Shown here: positions 38,601-50,656 of the stretch, in pieces
Numbering within the stretch: the first letter of the stretch is position 1
Layout of the letters: the number at the start of each line of letters is the position of its first letter
Source: Taeniopygia guttata
Lineage: Eukaryota > Chordata > Aves > Passeriformes > Estrildidae
Reading direction: 5' to 3'
Length of the DNA: 64,000 nt
Assembly: GCF_048771995.1 (NCBI RefSeq)
Contig: NC_133026.1
Location: 8,872,001-8,936,000, forward strand
Notes under the pieces: model-generated
The model's input: the letters and a program-made list of their open reading frames with translations, nothing else
The model's database searches: none
Told to the model about the DNA's origin: nothing
Program-made: the position numbers and the translations under genes

Positions 38601-41600
38601 TTTTAGGCTCTATACCAGCCAGATTCTTCAGTTTTCATTTGGATTAGTCAGGAAAATGGGAAAGACATAAACACTGAGGGACACCCAGTTAACACTCAAG
38701 TAAAAAACTTAGAACTTAGAGGGCATTACTTTTTCACTCACAGAGCATTTATAAGCGTGCAGCAACAGGATTGTGCTATTGGAGGATATTATAGAGGCCA
38801 CAAGAATAAATGGGCTCAAACAGGGAATGGCCAAACCCTGAAGGGGTTGAAGGGGAAACACATCACTCTCGGCTTCAAATAATCTAAATGTTCTTAGGAT
38901 GGAGCTCCATAAATTTATGCAAAGGATTATATGTAAGGAATGTGAGGTAGCAGGGGACCAGAGTGCATGGCAGGTTGCCTTTACAAGTCCTAGATCCAAA
39001 GTGTATGGATCACTGCAGAGGCAAATGAACCAAATTCCATGTGCTATATATCACAAGAGACCAAATGAGCATTCTTATCTGGCCAAAATATTTCCTTTCT
39101 TAAGACTAGTGTATTAGATAGTGCAAAACAAACACATCTCGTAGGCAAGTTTTCCATTTCTCAGTTAAAAATATTTCACTTTTATTCTCCAACATCCACC
39201 ACTTTGCTGTTATTGATTTCAAATGCTGTAGAGACTAATTGGTAAGCATAGAAAATTGAAGTGATGAAAGTGAGTATTTAATTCACACAAAATCCAGTTG
39301 TGTAGATCTTATATCCATTTTTTGATTAAAATAATTTAATTTTCATATTACAGGTTTGTGTTCCAGAGATGCATAATACACATACATTATAATACACAAT
39401 AGATCTAGCAAATATTATAATACTATTATAATACATAATAGATCTACCAAATGGTTGGACCTCTGTGGTTACAGAGTTCCACAAAATGACTATATTGCCA
39501 AGCCAAAACATTCAAAAATTGTGAATGAGATCCCAATAACCAGGATACATTCTTAAAAATACATTTCAAAAGGAATCAAGAAAATTCTGACTACATTAAA
39601 GTCAATGACAAACCTTTTGTAAAGTCAATGACAAAATCCATATGGAATTAGTTTTAATTGCCTTTTGTTTTTTATGAGCCTTCAGGACTCACCTACTTGC
39701 CATTTCCAGTCTCAGTAATCAAAAAATTAATTTTCCTCCTTAACTGACTGATGGAGTTTCCCCATAGTCTAATAAGTCCAGGAGTTGAGGCAATAAGAGA
39801 AGGACAAGTTATCATAAGGTTTGTGCTCCAATTAAGTGTTTCCAGTCAATTGGAGAGCAAATTTTTCTTTTAAACTCATCCTGCAGGAAAAGAGTAGTGT
39901 CTCACAGGGAGATTTGATGAATTGGACAGGAATGCCCTGGAATTAAGGGCTGGGAGTGTGGTCCAGACAACTCTGAGAAGGTGGAAGGACCAAGCTGGGA
40001 GGGAGGGTGGGGTGCAGATCCCAGCTGAGCTGTCCTTGCCATTGTGCCTCAGGGGAGAGATGGGTGGAAGCAATGATGTCTGCTCTTGGAAGCAATGATG
40101 TCCACCTCCTTCCTTGGTGCTGCCACCTTTTCTGCCCTGCAGAGGCAGGAGCTGCTGGTCCTGTTCTGCAGATGGCACAGGCAGGGGTGCAGTGGGAGCA
40201 GAGCTGTCAGATTGTGACTTCATCTGTGTCTGGTGTCACCGCAGCTTACTGGGCTGCATGTGGGATGGAAGGAAGCAGAGGATTACCCTTGGGTTTATGA
40301 GGCCACTTATGTTCAGTTCAGGCTTGACACCTCAAACAGCAGCGGATTGATGCAATTTACAGAAGATGGATTTATCTCCTGCTCATGTTCACCAGCTTTA
40401 TCTTTTAGAGTTGACTGACTTCATTGCAGGGAGCTGCTTCATATAGGAATGGTGATAGTGGAGCAGTGAAGACCTCTCCTGAGGCTGGAAAAAACCCATG
40501 GAAAATAGCTGGAAATATTTGCTTGGAAGATAAGAGCTTAGCCTAAGAAGGGAAAAAAACCCCAAATCTACAAATCTAAAGAAACGAGAATGAAAGGAGG
40601 TGGCTAAGAGGGACAGAAATGTTTGAAACTAAAAATAAACCTCACTTCCTAAACTTAAATATATAAAGCTGTCGATTAAAAAATAGTATCAGATTACATC
40701 TCTACAGAGCCAAATAATAACTTTTAATAGCCCTAATAAATTTGGATTTCATCAAAATCTTGTTGCATATCATTGACTGTTTCTAGCAAGGACTATGAGT
40801 TCTTAAGGGAAACCAGCACCTGTATTAAAATGTACATTGCTGACATCTTTCCCAGGTACATCAATTATAATTAAAGTGTAATATGAATGCCAGGATGGAC
40901 TTCTCAGGCACTTTCATGCTGGAGCCCTAGCATTTAAAATTAAATCCATTAATTGTAACTACTGTACGTTTTTGATCTCTCAGATAGCATACAAACTAAT
41001 TCATTGCTTTTGCAGCCATGCCAGTCTTTGTTAATTAAGGTTTGTGATTTATTTAATTTGAGCAGGGATGTATCAGAGTGCCCCAAACTAGACTGATAAA
41101 AGTTCATTAGTTTGTACTGTTTAAGACAATTTGGAATCTGATAATGAAAAATGTTTCTAGGCGCCTGACAGAAATTGATTAGCAAAATGGTCTCTAATTG
41201 TTTAAAGGAAAGCTCCATATTTTCTTCAACCCACCCATCTGAAAGTTCATATGTTAAGAAGATCTTCTCACTCTGAAGTGGCTCTGAAATACATTTGAAG
41301 ATAAAAGGCTAATTTTAAATTATTGTTGGCATTGCTTAGGGGAGGAGGGAGCCATTGTGCTGTCATCATCTGGAAGGTCTTCTTTCTTTCTTCTTTCATA
41401 CACAGCAGCCAACACCACAGTCCCTGACTGAGAGTCAAATATTAACAAAGTGCTCCTCCAAAAAAGTATTAAGGTAGGAGTTTCTCTGCTTTGCAAGTGT
41501 GAAAGAGAGCTGAAGAGTGTGGGAATGATATGATTAAGTTGTGGCTTAGAGGAGACATCCCTTTGTCATCAGAAAGATCTCAGGAACAGAGCAATAATCC

Positions 41601-41725
41601 TGACCACAGATAGGCGGGTTTTATCGTGAGGCTGGCACTGGAAGAGTCACAACAGTGACCCCAGGAACCCAGAGCAACCAGATGAGATGCAAACAACCAC
41701 ACACACCCATTCGTTTGGTGAACTG
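38601..41725. other. Intergenic DNA, no gene seen
   Basis: Mostly AT-rich. The segment 40640-41220 is unique-looking and rich in TAAT/ATTA cores (AATTATAATTAAAG, CATTAATTG, GTTAATTAAGG), so it is a weak candidate regulatory element. No coding evidence. Confidence 0.35.
39386..39463. repeat. 39-bp imperfect tandem duplication
   Basis: Two copies start ATTATAATAC at 39386 and 39425. Each continues into ATAGATCTA(G/C)CAAA, with a few differences between them. Confidence 0.75.
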
Positions 41726-42235
41726 AGTCACAGAGGCAGAGAAGAGCTGAGGCTGGAAGGGACCTGTGGACAAAGCAGGACTACAGGTTGCTCATCACAC
41801 TGTGCAGTGTAGGTTTGAATGTCCCCAAGGATGGAAGTTTCACACAGTAGTTCTCTGGGTACCATCCAGGGCGTTTCACCATCACCAGCATGAGAAGTTT
41901 CTTCTTAATATCCAGCTGAAAATAATCTAATTTCCCTTGTTGGGTGTCCATTGCAACTTGTGTCCTCAAGATGAGTTTGGTTCTACCTTCACTAACGCTC
42001 TGATTAGATGGTAATCAAATGCAGGGAGGTCTTTCCTTCAGCCTCTGGTCTCAAGGCTGAACAAACCAAGTCCTTCTGGCCTCTCTTTGTATCATACAGT
42101 CCAGTCCCTCATCGTGCTGTTGGTTCTCTGATGATTTCCTACAGTGTTCCAAAATCTTTCTTGCCCTGAGGAACCCAGAACTGCATGGAGCTCTCCAGAT
42201 GCACCCTCAGAGAGAAGAGAACGCAAAGAGTGCAG
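41726..42235 (-). mobile_element. CR1 LINE 3' fragment, older subfamily
   Basis: Read on the minus strand this is a CR1 3' end. On the plus strand the order is GTCACAGAGGCAGAG, GGCTGGAAGGGACC, GTCCCCAAGGATGGAAG, TTCTTCTTAATATCCAGC, TTGTGTCCTC and AACCCAGAACTGCATGG...CTCCAGATG, all familiar CR1 blocks in reverse complement. It is considerably diverged and 5'-truncated. Confidence 0.75.
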
Positions 42236-45200
42236 AGAGAAGTTCCATCAAGCTGCTGGCTAAGCTCTACAATGCAACCTGCTACACAGCTGGTTTGCTT
42301 TGCTGCAAGAACACATTGGCCTCTCATCTTCTGCTTCTTGCCTAGCTGGAGCCCAGCCCCTTCTGTGCACAGATGTTTTCCAGCTGGATTACTTGTTATG
42401 ATTATACAGAAGGTTACTGGAAGTGCTCAGTGTATAAACTACAGCTCCCAAATCCTGTGGCACCTTCATCTCTTCCTAATGGCACTTTGAAAATCCAAAT
42501 TTACTAGATGAGATCAAAAGAAAAATGTCCTTTTTGTGTCTTTTTCCAGAGTAGATGTTAACTACAGTATTCAGAACTGGTAAAATGGGAATTATGTAGC
42601 AGTCTCTGACACTTTTTACAACATCCTTCTGTGACATTAATAATCATCCTGAATAATTGTATTGTTCATTTGTCATTTAGGTCTTAAAATATGTTTAGAA
42701 GTGCCTCAGCATCATTGCTCCTACTTTAAAGATAAAGGATAATATTTTCTTTATTGTTTTATTTTCCTTATATATATTTTGTTTTCAGTCACATGGAAAG
42801 TGAACTGGCTCCAGCTAACTTCAACCTTGCACATGGCAAGTGCTCAATCTCATAATGAACTTTCAGTCAATCAGCACATGCAGTGACCTGAACCCCTTGT
42901 AAGGGAGGAGTTTAGAAGAGGAAGGGACTCCCTGTGTGGAGAGGTCTAGATGAAGAGGTTAGACCAGATGCCTAATATTTAGACAGCTAAAATTAGATTA
43001 CAATGATATCACCTATAAAGAAATATAAGAGTAGGTAGGAGTAAAATTCAGGAACTTTATTCTAAGGCAGCATAAACTGTCTTTACTCCTGCTGAATTCT
43101 GTGTATCCATGATCATTTTTATCAATGGCAAACCTGAATGCATGGATCTGAGCCATGCAAAATCTAAACTTAGTCCTCATATAGGACTAAGCTAAAACAC
43201 CCATGCAGAAAATTAATCTGAATAACTTGAATGATACACAGATGTAAATCAGAACAATTGTTCAGGATCCCATGGCTAGCTGTAGTAAATTCTTCAGAGT
43301 AATTTTAAATATCAGAATACTATTGTTTTCCCTTAGTTATCTAAACTGATTTCTGTGCCTTTTTTTTTTTTAATTTCTCATAATTATTTTCCACCAGATC
43401 ATAATTTGTGTCCCTTAAATACTTTTTGAATAAGTCTTCAGAACATGAATTTACGGGCTGCTTTTAATTTCAAGCTGCTTCCAGATGAAGGCCACTTCCA
43501 TCTCATAAAAAGTGGTCAGGGAAAATTTACTTTCTGAGTGGACATGGTATTAACAGGTGTTTTCATTTTTTTTTCCACTGTTATAGGAGCCCAGGCCTTG
43601 TGCGCCCATCTGAATGTTCACACTTAATGAACAGAGGTTGGGGTGTACTGGGATCTTCCTCAGACATTCAGTACTGTTAGCATTTGTAATTATGAGTAAT
43701 TTGTTATGAAGGACCTCTTGAAATTCTTTTGTGAATTCCTGCATAAAAACTCATCCATAAATCATTATATCAATACATGCACATGTCAGTATGCATATGT
43801 GTATGTGCTTTTCTGGATCACAGGGAAGCTCAGGTGACCTAATTTAAAGAAATAATCTGGTCTGTTTTTCCTCAAACCACATGAAAGATTCAACAAGGTT
43901 CTTGTTTACATGGGCACCAAGGGAGGGTGAAAATACTCCAACCAATTTAAATAGGAAATTAACTGGAACACGTTTTAACAACAGTTAGATGTGTACTTGC
44001 CCATGGCGCACGTTTCTCTCAAGATAAAATCAACATGTTGGAATTACTTGGAATGTCAATTTTTATAATGCTTATGTTTAGGGAAAGCTTCCAGGTGTAC
44101 CAAAGGTGAGCCAAAGATAGTAAGGTAAATATGAAGTTATGTTTGTGTTCACTTGAGGATAATTATTCTTTAAAATTGGACTTTCAATGACGTGTAAGAG
44201 TCCTGAATGCTCTCTTCCTATTAAAATAAGTATTTTGGGGTCTAGGCAGACTTGAAAAAGATGATCCTAATCTTTACTATTTAACTGAACATCTTTGCAG
44301 CAATACCATTTAAATTAAATATGTTTATGTTTTTAAACCCTAGAAAATAAAACAGAATTTATGGTTAACTAACACAAATAACATCATAGGTCTTACAACT
44401 ATAGCTCTAAAACTATAAAAAGCCCTTACCCCCAGTGCTCCTCAGAAGACTGGATTCTGAAAAGAAACGATCTTGCTTCATCAGAAGCTGTGAATGAAGT
44501 GTAGGCACCTCTAGGGGGTAAATTTTGTGATGTAGATATTATAAAGGAGCTGAGACTATAGGCTAATCCATTTTTCATCTTAAGGTTCCTCATTTCTTCA
44601 GCTCAACATGCCTTTAGAGGAGTAAGGTGTCAATACTCAGAAAGGAACCACTTGTTTGACTTTTTTACATCCTTAAGAACAGGGACAGCAGGCAACCAAT
44701 TGATATTTGTAGATTTTTAATGGAAACCCCCAAAATCTCACTGAACCAAGGCAACAAAACATAGAATGATGGCCCTAGACTGGAATCTAAATGTATCACT
44801 GTAGTTTGCTGATGTGATTAGCTCTGTAGTACAGGATGGAGCCTGTCCATTTTTCAAAACTGGGCCAAAGCCTTGAACAGTTGTTTTGGTAATGTAGATG
44901 AGCCTTTAGGTCTTAATAGTTCCAACAATTACTGCTGAATCTGGCCTTGGCTCAGGAATAAACTCCTTGTATTGAAAAGATTTACTATCCTAACTATATC
45001 TGTATCTCAATTTAATGAAAATGTTAAGGATAATTTGATGGTCTCTTGCCAGTGTAATTTTAAATAAAATGTCTTCATTCCTTGGCAGTGTCTATTGGCA
45101 TTCAGGTTTAACTAAAGGAAGTGCTTAAGTGAAGTGCTTTTTACATTACAGTCTTGCCAGTATCTTCTCTGATAGAATAGATTTAATTTTCAGTATTTTA

Positions 45201-46975
45201 CCCAGAGTAAATAAATTGAAAAAAAAATTACCTCCCACCATCAATCCATATGGCAGCAAACCTTACTAAAAGCATTACTAAAAATCAGATATTGGCCTAT
45301 CACAGCATTTGGACTAATCTCAAACCTCATCTCTTGTAAATTAAAGCATTTCTAACTTATTTACTATTCATTTTTATGCACTCTTGTAAAAAATCTTTCT
45401 GTACCTTGGGAAATAATGTAGCACATAATGAGGCACTGTCAGTGCATCTTAGATTTCCATCTGACTTCAGCAAGTCAGCAAAAAAGTTTAAGACACTTTA
45501 TTATAATTGCATAGGGAATGGAAACTAATGATGATGGTGGTGGTGGTGGGGGGGTGACAATTTGGCCATCATACCCTACAGAACTGAGCAATTGCCAAAT
45601 ACAGTTTTGATTGTTTACCTTGTCTAAATCAGGAATGTGTGTACAGAATGAGGCCAGAAGGACAATGCATCAGAACTTAAATTGTTTGGGGATAGTCTGA
45701 GAATAGAAAAATGATTCTAGATATAAAACAGTGCTCATTAAAAGGGTAAAACATGAGTAATATTTATTTTCCTTCTAAAATTTAAGTGCCATCAATTTGT
45801 TTTAATATGCAGAAAGAGTATTTACAAAAATACAAAAATCTCCCTGGCAGAGACAGAGTGTGCTGCTACTCACATTAAGGTACCAGGAGCTCATAATTTT
45901 AAAAGTTCGTAAGCCACCTCCGTAATGTTATCTTTGGCACCCAGAACAACTCAAGATCTTTGTCACTGCTGGGAAGAAATAATTTTTCTTGTTGTTATTG
46001 CTACCCACCAAATCGTCATTCCTCTTTTTCTTCTGCTCAACAAGAGACATTCAGAAGTGTCAGCAAGAGACTTTCAGAAGATGACTTTTCTCTGAGCCAC
46101 TCACAGAGAAAAAGGAAGATCTTACGACAGCCATATGGGTACCACAGATTTTTCCTGTCTCTTGGCACCCAGAAGCAGACCCTGGAGACACCCTATAGAT
46201 AAGTTTCTCTGTAATGTGGATTGGAACACAATTTACCCACGTTTTCTACAACTGTGACTACCTTTGTGCTGCTGTTTTAATTTCTATGGTGCATTTACAA
46301 GGAAAAGATGATATTTGCACACACTTGGAAAACTTGATTTCAGGGAGTGAATAAATGTTGAGGAATGTCATCTTTTTAATAGACTACATCTGAACAAACA
46401 ACTGGACCAAGCCATCTGTACCTGGGAGCATGTGTGCAGAGGCAAAAAGGTACAAACATAGGGCAGAGAACTGTGACTAGGAGAATACAAAAAGTCTTGT
46501 GGAATGTGCAACAAAGAGATGAGAAAGATGGGAAAGATTGAAGTGGGTGAGGCAGATGGGTTAGCACAGCACACATACAAGAACAATATTCCTACATCCT
46601 TGAGTATGTGTTTGTCAGGGCACTGGATTGCCCTGAACAGCCACATCTGGGGCCCCCACTCACTCATCCTGCTGCTCACTGGCCCATCTAGGCTCAGGGG
46701 TACCTGTCTCCAGCCCTTCCTCCTGGATGGACCTTGGGCTACATCAGAGCAGTGTCTGGCCTCTTAGGAGTCGTCCACTCACCCTGCCTGGGGCTGAATC
46801 CTGTATCACCACTGCCAGGCTGGTTCTGCCCTCTCTCTCTGGATCCTGTGGAATTATGTTCTGACCAGGGAGGGCCTGTGCTGGGGGCATCCACTTTGCT
46901 TCTTTCATGGAACATCGTGTTCTTGCTGCTCCCTGGAAATATTAAGCCAGTCACGGCCTTGAGCGGCATATAAAA
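42236..46975. other. Intergenic DNA, no gene seen
   Basis: AT-rich, gene-free sequence with a small GGT run at 45537-45553. From about 46480 the composition rises to moderate GC up to the CR1 3' end; this part could be another retroelement, but I do not recognise it. Confidence 0.4.
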
Positions 46976-47826
46976 TCACAGAATGGTTTGGGTTGGAAAG
47001 GGCCTTAAAGATCATCCAGTTCCAATCCCCCTGCCATGGATAGAGACATCTCCCACCAGGCCAGGTTGCTCAGAGTTCCCATCCAACCTGTCCCTGAATT
47101 CTTCCAGGGATGGGGCATCCACAACTCCTCTGGGCAATCTGTTCCAGTGCCTCACTGTAGGCACACAGTTTGTGGTGAGTGGGAGCGGGGCAGAGCCCAG
47201 CCTCATCCCCAGTGGGCACAGCTGTGAGAAGCAGGTGAGCAGCACTGACAGCAATGAGCCACGGAGTGCCCAGGTATGCTGAGCAACCACCAAAGGGAAC
47301 AGGGGGCACACAGGTGTAATGCATAAACGTGAGGGGTATAAAAGATTGGGCTAAAGAACAAGAAGGGCAGATGCTTGAAGCTTTCTGATGTGATATAGTG
47401 TTACTTTGTATGGGTTGAAGCTTTCTGAGATTGTATGGTGACATTCTGTGTGTGTCATGGCTGCCTTGACTGTGACATGTGCTGTGACACCTTATTACCC
47501 TCAATGCAAAGACTTTCTTTCTAGTACCTAATCTGAACCAATTTTTTTTTTTTGTTTTTTTTTTTTTTTTTTTGTTTAAAGTCATTCCTCCTTGTCCTGT
47601 CACTATATTCTATGGTAAAAACTTTCTTTCCATCTTTCTTGCAGGCTCCCTTCAGGTACTGGAATGCTACAATGAGGTCACTCCATGTTCTCTTTTACAG
47701 GCTGACCAACTCCAATGCTCCCAACCTTTCCTCACAGGAGAGGTGCTCCATGTCTCTAATCTTCTTGGTGGTCTCCTCTGGACTCAATTCAACAGGCTGA
47801 TGACCTTTCTGTGCTGGGGATGCCAG
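46976..47826 (-). mobile_element. CR1 LINE 3' copy, split by a solo LTR
   Basis: The plus strand begins TCACAGAATGGTTTGGGTTGG, the reverse complement of the CR1 3' end, and continues through CTTAAAGATCATCCAG and GGGATGGGGCATCCACAAC. It is broken at 47156 and resumes after 47489 with TTCTTTCTAGTACCTAATC, AAAGTCATTCCTCCTTGTCC, AGGAGAGGTGCTCCATG and TTTCTGTGCTGGGG. A long poly-T (47541-47576) has expanded inside the copy. The two halves join without missing consensus sequence once the LTR is removed. Confidence 0.88.
47156..47489 (+). mobile_element. Solo LTR (334 bp) inserted in CR1
   Basis: The insertion starts TGTAGGCACACAG and ends GCTGTGACA, giving canonical TG...CA ends. It contains TATAAAA at 47337-47343. 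The flanks are CCTCAC (47150-47155) and CCTTAT (47490-47495). The surrounding CR1 consensus has CCTCACCACCCTCA at this point, so the right copy is best read as the same six bases with C-to-T changes. A 6-bp duplication suits beta/alpha-type (ERVK-like) endogenous retroviruses. No internal viral genes remain. Confidence 0.7.
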
Positions 47827-49058
47827 AAATCGCAATGACTTCTCAGACACTCTTCAGTTGGGTTGGTGTCATTTACCAATCACTTCTGCTGACCCTGGCT
47901 GTTAACTTCTGCAGAAGATCTTGTGTCCTTCTGACACTGAAGCTGGAACATGTCAAATGTGTATCAGTGAAAACCTTACTTCATAGAAACTCTGCTTTCT
48001 GTAATTTCATGGGGTTTTTTTTGTTTCTTACATAAGGAGAGATTGCATCCCTAAGCTGTCTTGGCTACTGATAAAGATGGCACAAACTCATGACCCAACA
48101 GATTGCTTCTATGCTAATGAAAATTAACTGCTAGAGACACCTAGATTAGTCCTTTTTTGTATGAGACTTATAAAGTTTATCAAGGCCAAAGTCAAATTGA
48201 AAAGAATCTATTCATGTTCAGAAAAAAAACCTTATTATCATTTCAATATATAGAGTGGTGGGATATTTCATCAGCAATGCAATGTGTTGAAACTGTGCAC
48301 AAACATTTGACATGGTATTTCACAATATCCTAAACAGCATCTGTATTTGTAAACAGTATTTAGGGAGGCCAGGCTTGCTTATACTGTGATGATGTTATCT
48401 GCAGAAATGCCAGACTAATGCTTACTCTTGCTAAGCACACATTCCCTTATGAAAAGCCTGAAATTTTAAAACTAAGACTCTTCTGCATCCTCCAAATCCA
48501 ATGAAATCTGAACAAATATTTCATTTGCCACTCAGCTTGACAATAGTTAAAGAGCATTGTGCTCTTGGTATGAACAGCTGCAAAGCACAGACATCCTCTC
48601 CTGACAAGGGTGCTTGCCATTTGTTTGCTGTGATATGCCGATGTGAGAATTCACAAGCTAGAGCTTGTGAAATCAAATTTCCTCTGAAGGGAATTAAAGC
48701 TGGATTTGGCCACCTATATTTATTTACCACCTTGAGTTGCAGACTGAGTAACTGCTTTTTGTTACTGTTGTTGTTTGCGCTGTATCTGGAGGGATGCAGT
48801 CACCACGCTGAAAAAATGGAGAATGGGCTAAGAAAAGTAAAGCAGCCTCAGGTGTAGTTTCACCATTTGGGTTTGCTGCTTTTACAGTACAGCCTTTTTC
48901 TTTTTCCACTCCTCACCAGCTGTGGTCCCATTCCTGAGCCCACCTCTATCATGAACTTTGCCAAGTGTATTTTCATGGCTACACAGAAGCCCGTATTGGT
49001 GTGTCCAGTCTTCACACTGATCACAAAGGCTTTGCAATGGGGCCGTGTCCATCTCTTC
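47827..49058. other. Intergenic DNA, no gene seen
   Basis: AT-rich sequence with short unrecognised open frames. Confidence 0.4.
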
Positions 49059-50000
49059 CTGGAGAAAAGGAGGCTCAGGAATGACCTTATTCCCCCTAAA
49101 CTCCCTGAGAGGAAGGCGTAGCCAGGTAGGGGTCAGGCTCTTCTCCCAGCATAGGACGAGAGAACTGGCCTCAACTTTCACCAAGGTGTGAAAAACGCTA
49201 ATCACTTGGTTTTTAAAATTTTTAAAAGTTTAATAATAATAAAATTGTTATAAAAATAGTAATACAATTAGAGTAATAAATTTTAGAGTTAGGACAATTA
49301 CAAGACAATAAAAAGTAAAGAATTATGGACGTTAGGATGCTCTTGGACACTGTCATGAAAAGCATACCTTGTGAACAAAGGAATAACTTTAAAAGCAATA
49401 GCCTGTTGCGTATTCATATATCTCATACATGATGCATAAATTTCTTGTAAATTAAGAACTTTTCTGGTTTTTGTCAACTTCTCTTTAATCTTGGTGGTTC
49501 TAAAAAGATGGAGAGAAAGTGGAAGAAAGTTTGTCTTTTCTGATAAGGAGGCAGTAACTTTTTATGGGTCCTGTTCACTGACATCTCTGTGTGAAGAGTT
49601 TCTTGATTATTTCATCTTCTTGCTTGAGCTTGTAACGAATATTATATCGCAAAATTTCTATTTTAACCTTATGCTGTAACCTAAAACTGTTTTTAACACA
49701 CTACTTAAGAGAATTAATACAGCATAAGTTTGTAACATTACACATATAATATTCATTGTAACATTTGCGAAAAGCCAATCATAAAATATGCATTTTTCAC
49801 AAAGGGATGTTCAGGTTGGACATAGGAGGAATTTTTTTTTCCAGAAAAGGCTGACTAAACATCGGAATGGGCTGCCCAGAGAGGTGGAGTCACCGCCCCT
49901 GGAGCTAAGAACTGGATGTGGCGCTTCGTTGATGAAGGTGTTTGGTGAAAAGTTCTACTCTATGACCGCAGAGATCTTTTTCAACCTTATTTATTCGCTG
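49059..50000 (+). mobile_element. CR1 LINE 3' copy, split by a solo LTR
   Basis: The left part includes AAAGGAGGCTCAGG, AATGACCTTATTCC, GGTAGGGGTCAGGCTCTTC and GGACGAGAGAACTGGCCTC. The right part continues GATGTTCAGGTTGGACATAG, ATCGGAATGGGCTGCC, AGAGGTGGAGTCACC, GATGTGGCGCTTCG and GAGATCTTTTTCAACC, which is the usual CR1 3' order. The terminal octamers are degraded. It ends about 80 bp before the UBE3C CpG island begins. Confidence 0.92.
49187..49801. mobile_element. Solo LTR (615 bp) with 4-bp target-site duplication, inserted in CR1
   Basis: The element begins TGTGAAAAACGC and ends ATTTTTCACA, so TGTGAAAAA/TTTTTCACA form a perfect 9-bp terminal inverted repeat. The four bases before it (49183-49186, AAGG) are identical to those after it (49802-49805, AAGG). 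Removing it restores a continuous CR1. It is AT-rich, without internal viral genes, so it is a recombined solo LTR. A 4-bp duplication suits gammaretrovirus-like (ERV1) integration. Orientation is uncertain. Confidence 0.88.
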
Positions 50001-50209
50001 ATATGCTTATGCTACTAAAAGCACAAATTACATACATATGTGTGTGTGTACCAAGCGTGTTCCCATACCAAATGACGCTGAGGAGGGCAGCCCTACGGCA
50101 AATCCCGGCTGCACCCTCAGCTCGGTTGTGGCCCGTGTGCGCAGGACGCGGCAGCACAGCGCAGTCCCGCCCTGCACTCCGGCAGGGAGCTCCCGGGGCG
50201 CCCGGAGCA

Positions 50210-50296
50210 GGGAAGTTTCCCCTGGAACACCCTCAGCGGGGAAGTTTCCCTTGGAACTCCCTCAGCCGGGAAGTTTCCCGCGGAGCTCCCTCAGCC
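50210..50296. repeat. Three tandem 29-bp units in the UBE3C promoter, each with GGGAAGTTTCCC
   Basis: GGGAAGTTTCCC occurs at 50210, 50239 and 50268, exactly 29 bp apart. Each is followed by a conserved GGA(A/G)C(A/T)CCCTCAGC(G/C) segment. The 12-mer is a near palindrome (GGGAA-GT-TTCCC) resembling Rel/NF-kB or paired ETS-type half sites. The three cores are identical while the linkers differ slightly. Confidence 0.9.
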
Positions 50297-50372
50297 GGGC
50301 AGGGCGGCGCGGGCCGGGGCCGGGGGCGGGGCGGCGGGCGCGGCCGTGTGTCGGGAGCGCGCCCGGCGGGCG

Positions 50373-50390
50373 GCCGCCATCCGCCATCTT
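50373..50390 (-). promoter_or_regulatory. Pair of YY1-type motifs near the UBE3C transcription start
   Basis: GCCGCCATCCGCCATCTT contains two overlapping-type GCCAT cores. The second, CCGCCATCTT, is the reverse complement of the AAGATGGCGG consensus that is enriched at transcription starts of CpG-island promoters. Confidence 0.6.
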
Positions 50391-50656
50391 CTCTGCGCGT
50401 CCGGCGGGAGCGCTGCCTCTGCCCCCTCCTCCTTCTCCCTCCTCCTCCTTCTCCCTCCTCCCACTACGCTCCGCCGTCGCCGCCGGTCAGGGACGGGGCG
50501 ACCGGGATAGCGAAGGCCGCAGGGAAGGCGGGGGACGGGGGAGCAGCCCCGCGGGGGCGGGCGGGCCGCGGGGCGCCAGCCCGGGGGGTTCGTGCGGCCC
50601 CTCCGCTCGCCCTGCCGGCCGGCCGGGCCCCGCTCTCCATGGGATAAGCTGTAAAC

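Noticed and set aside
44505..44520. CTCF-like CACCTCTAGGGGGTA
   Set aside because: It matches the core only partly, with a mismatch at an informative position; too weak without a motif score.
47070..47603. 177-codon minus-strand frame spanning CR1 and the solo LTR
   Set aside because: It runs across the LTR/CR1 junction and poly-T; a chance frame in nested repeats.
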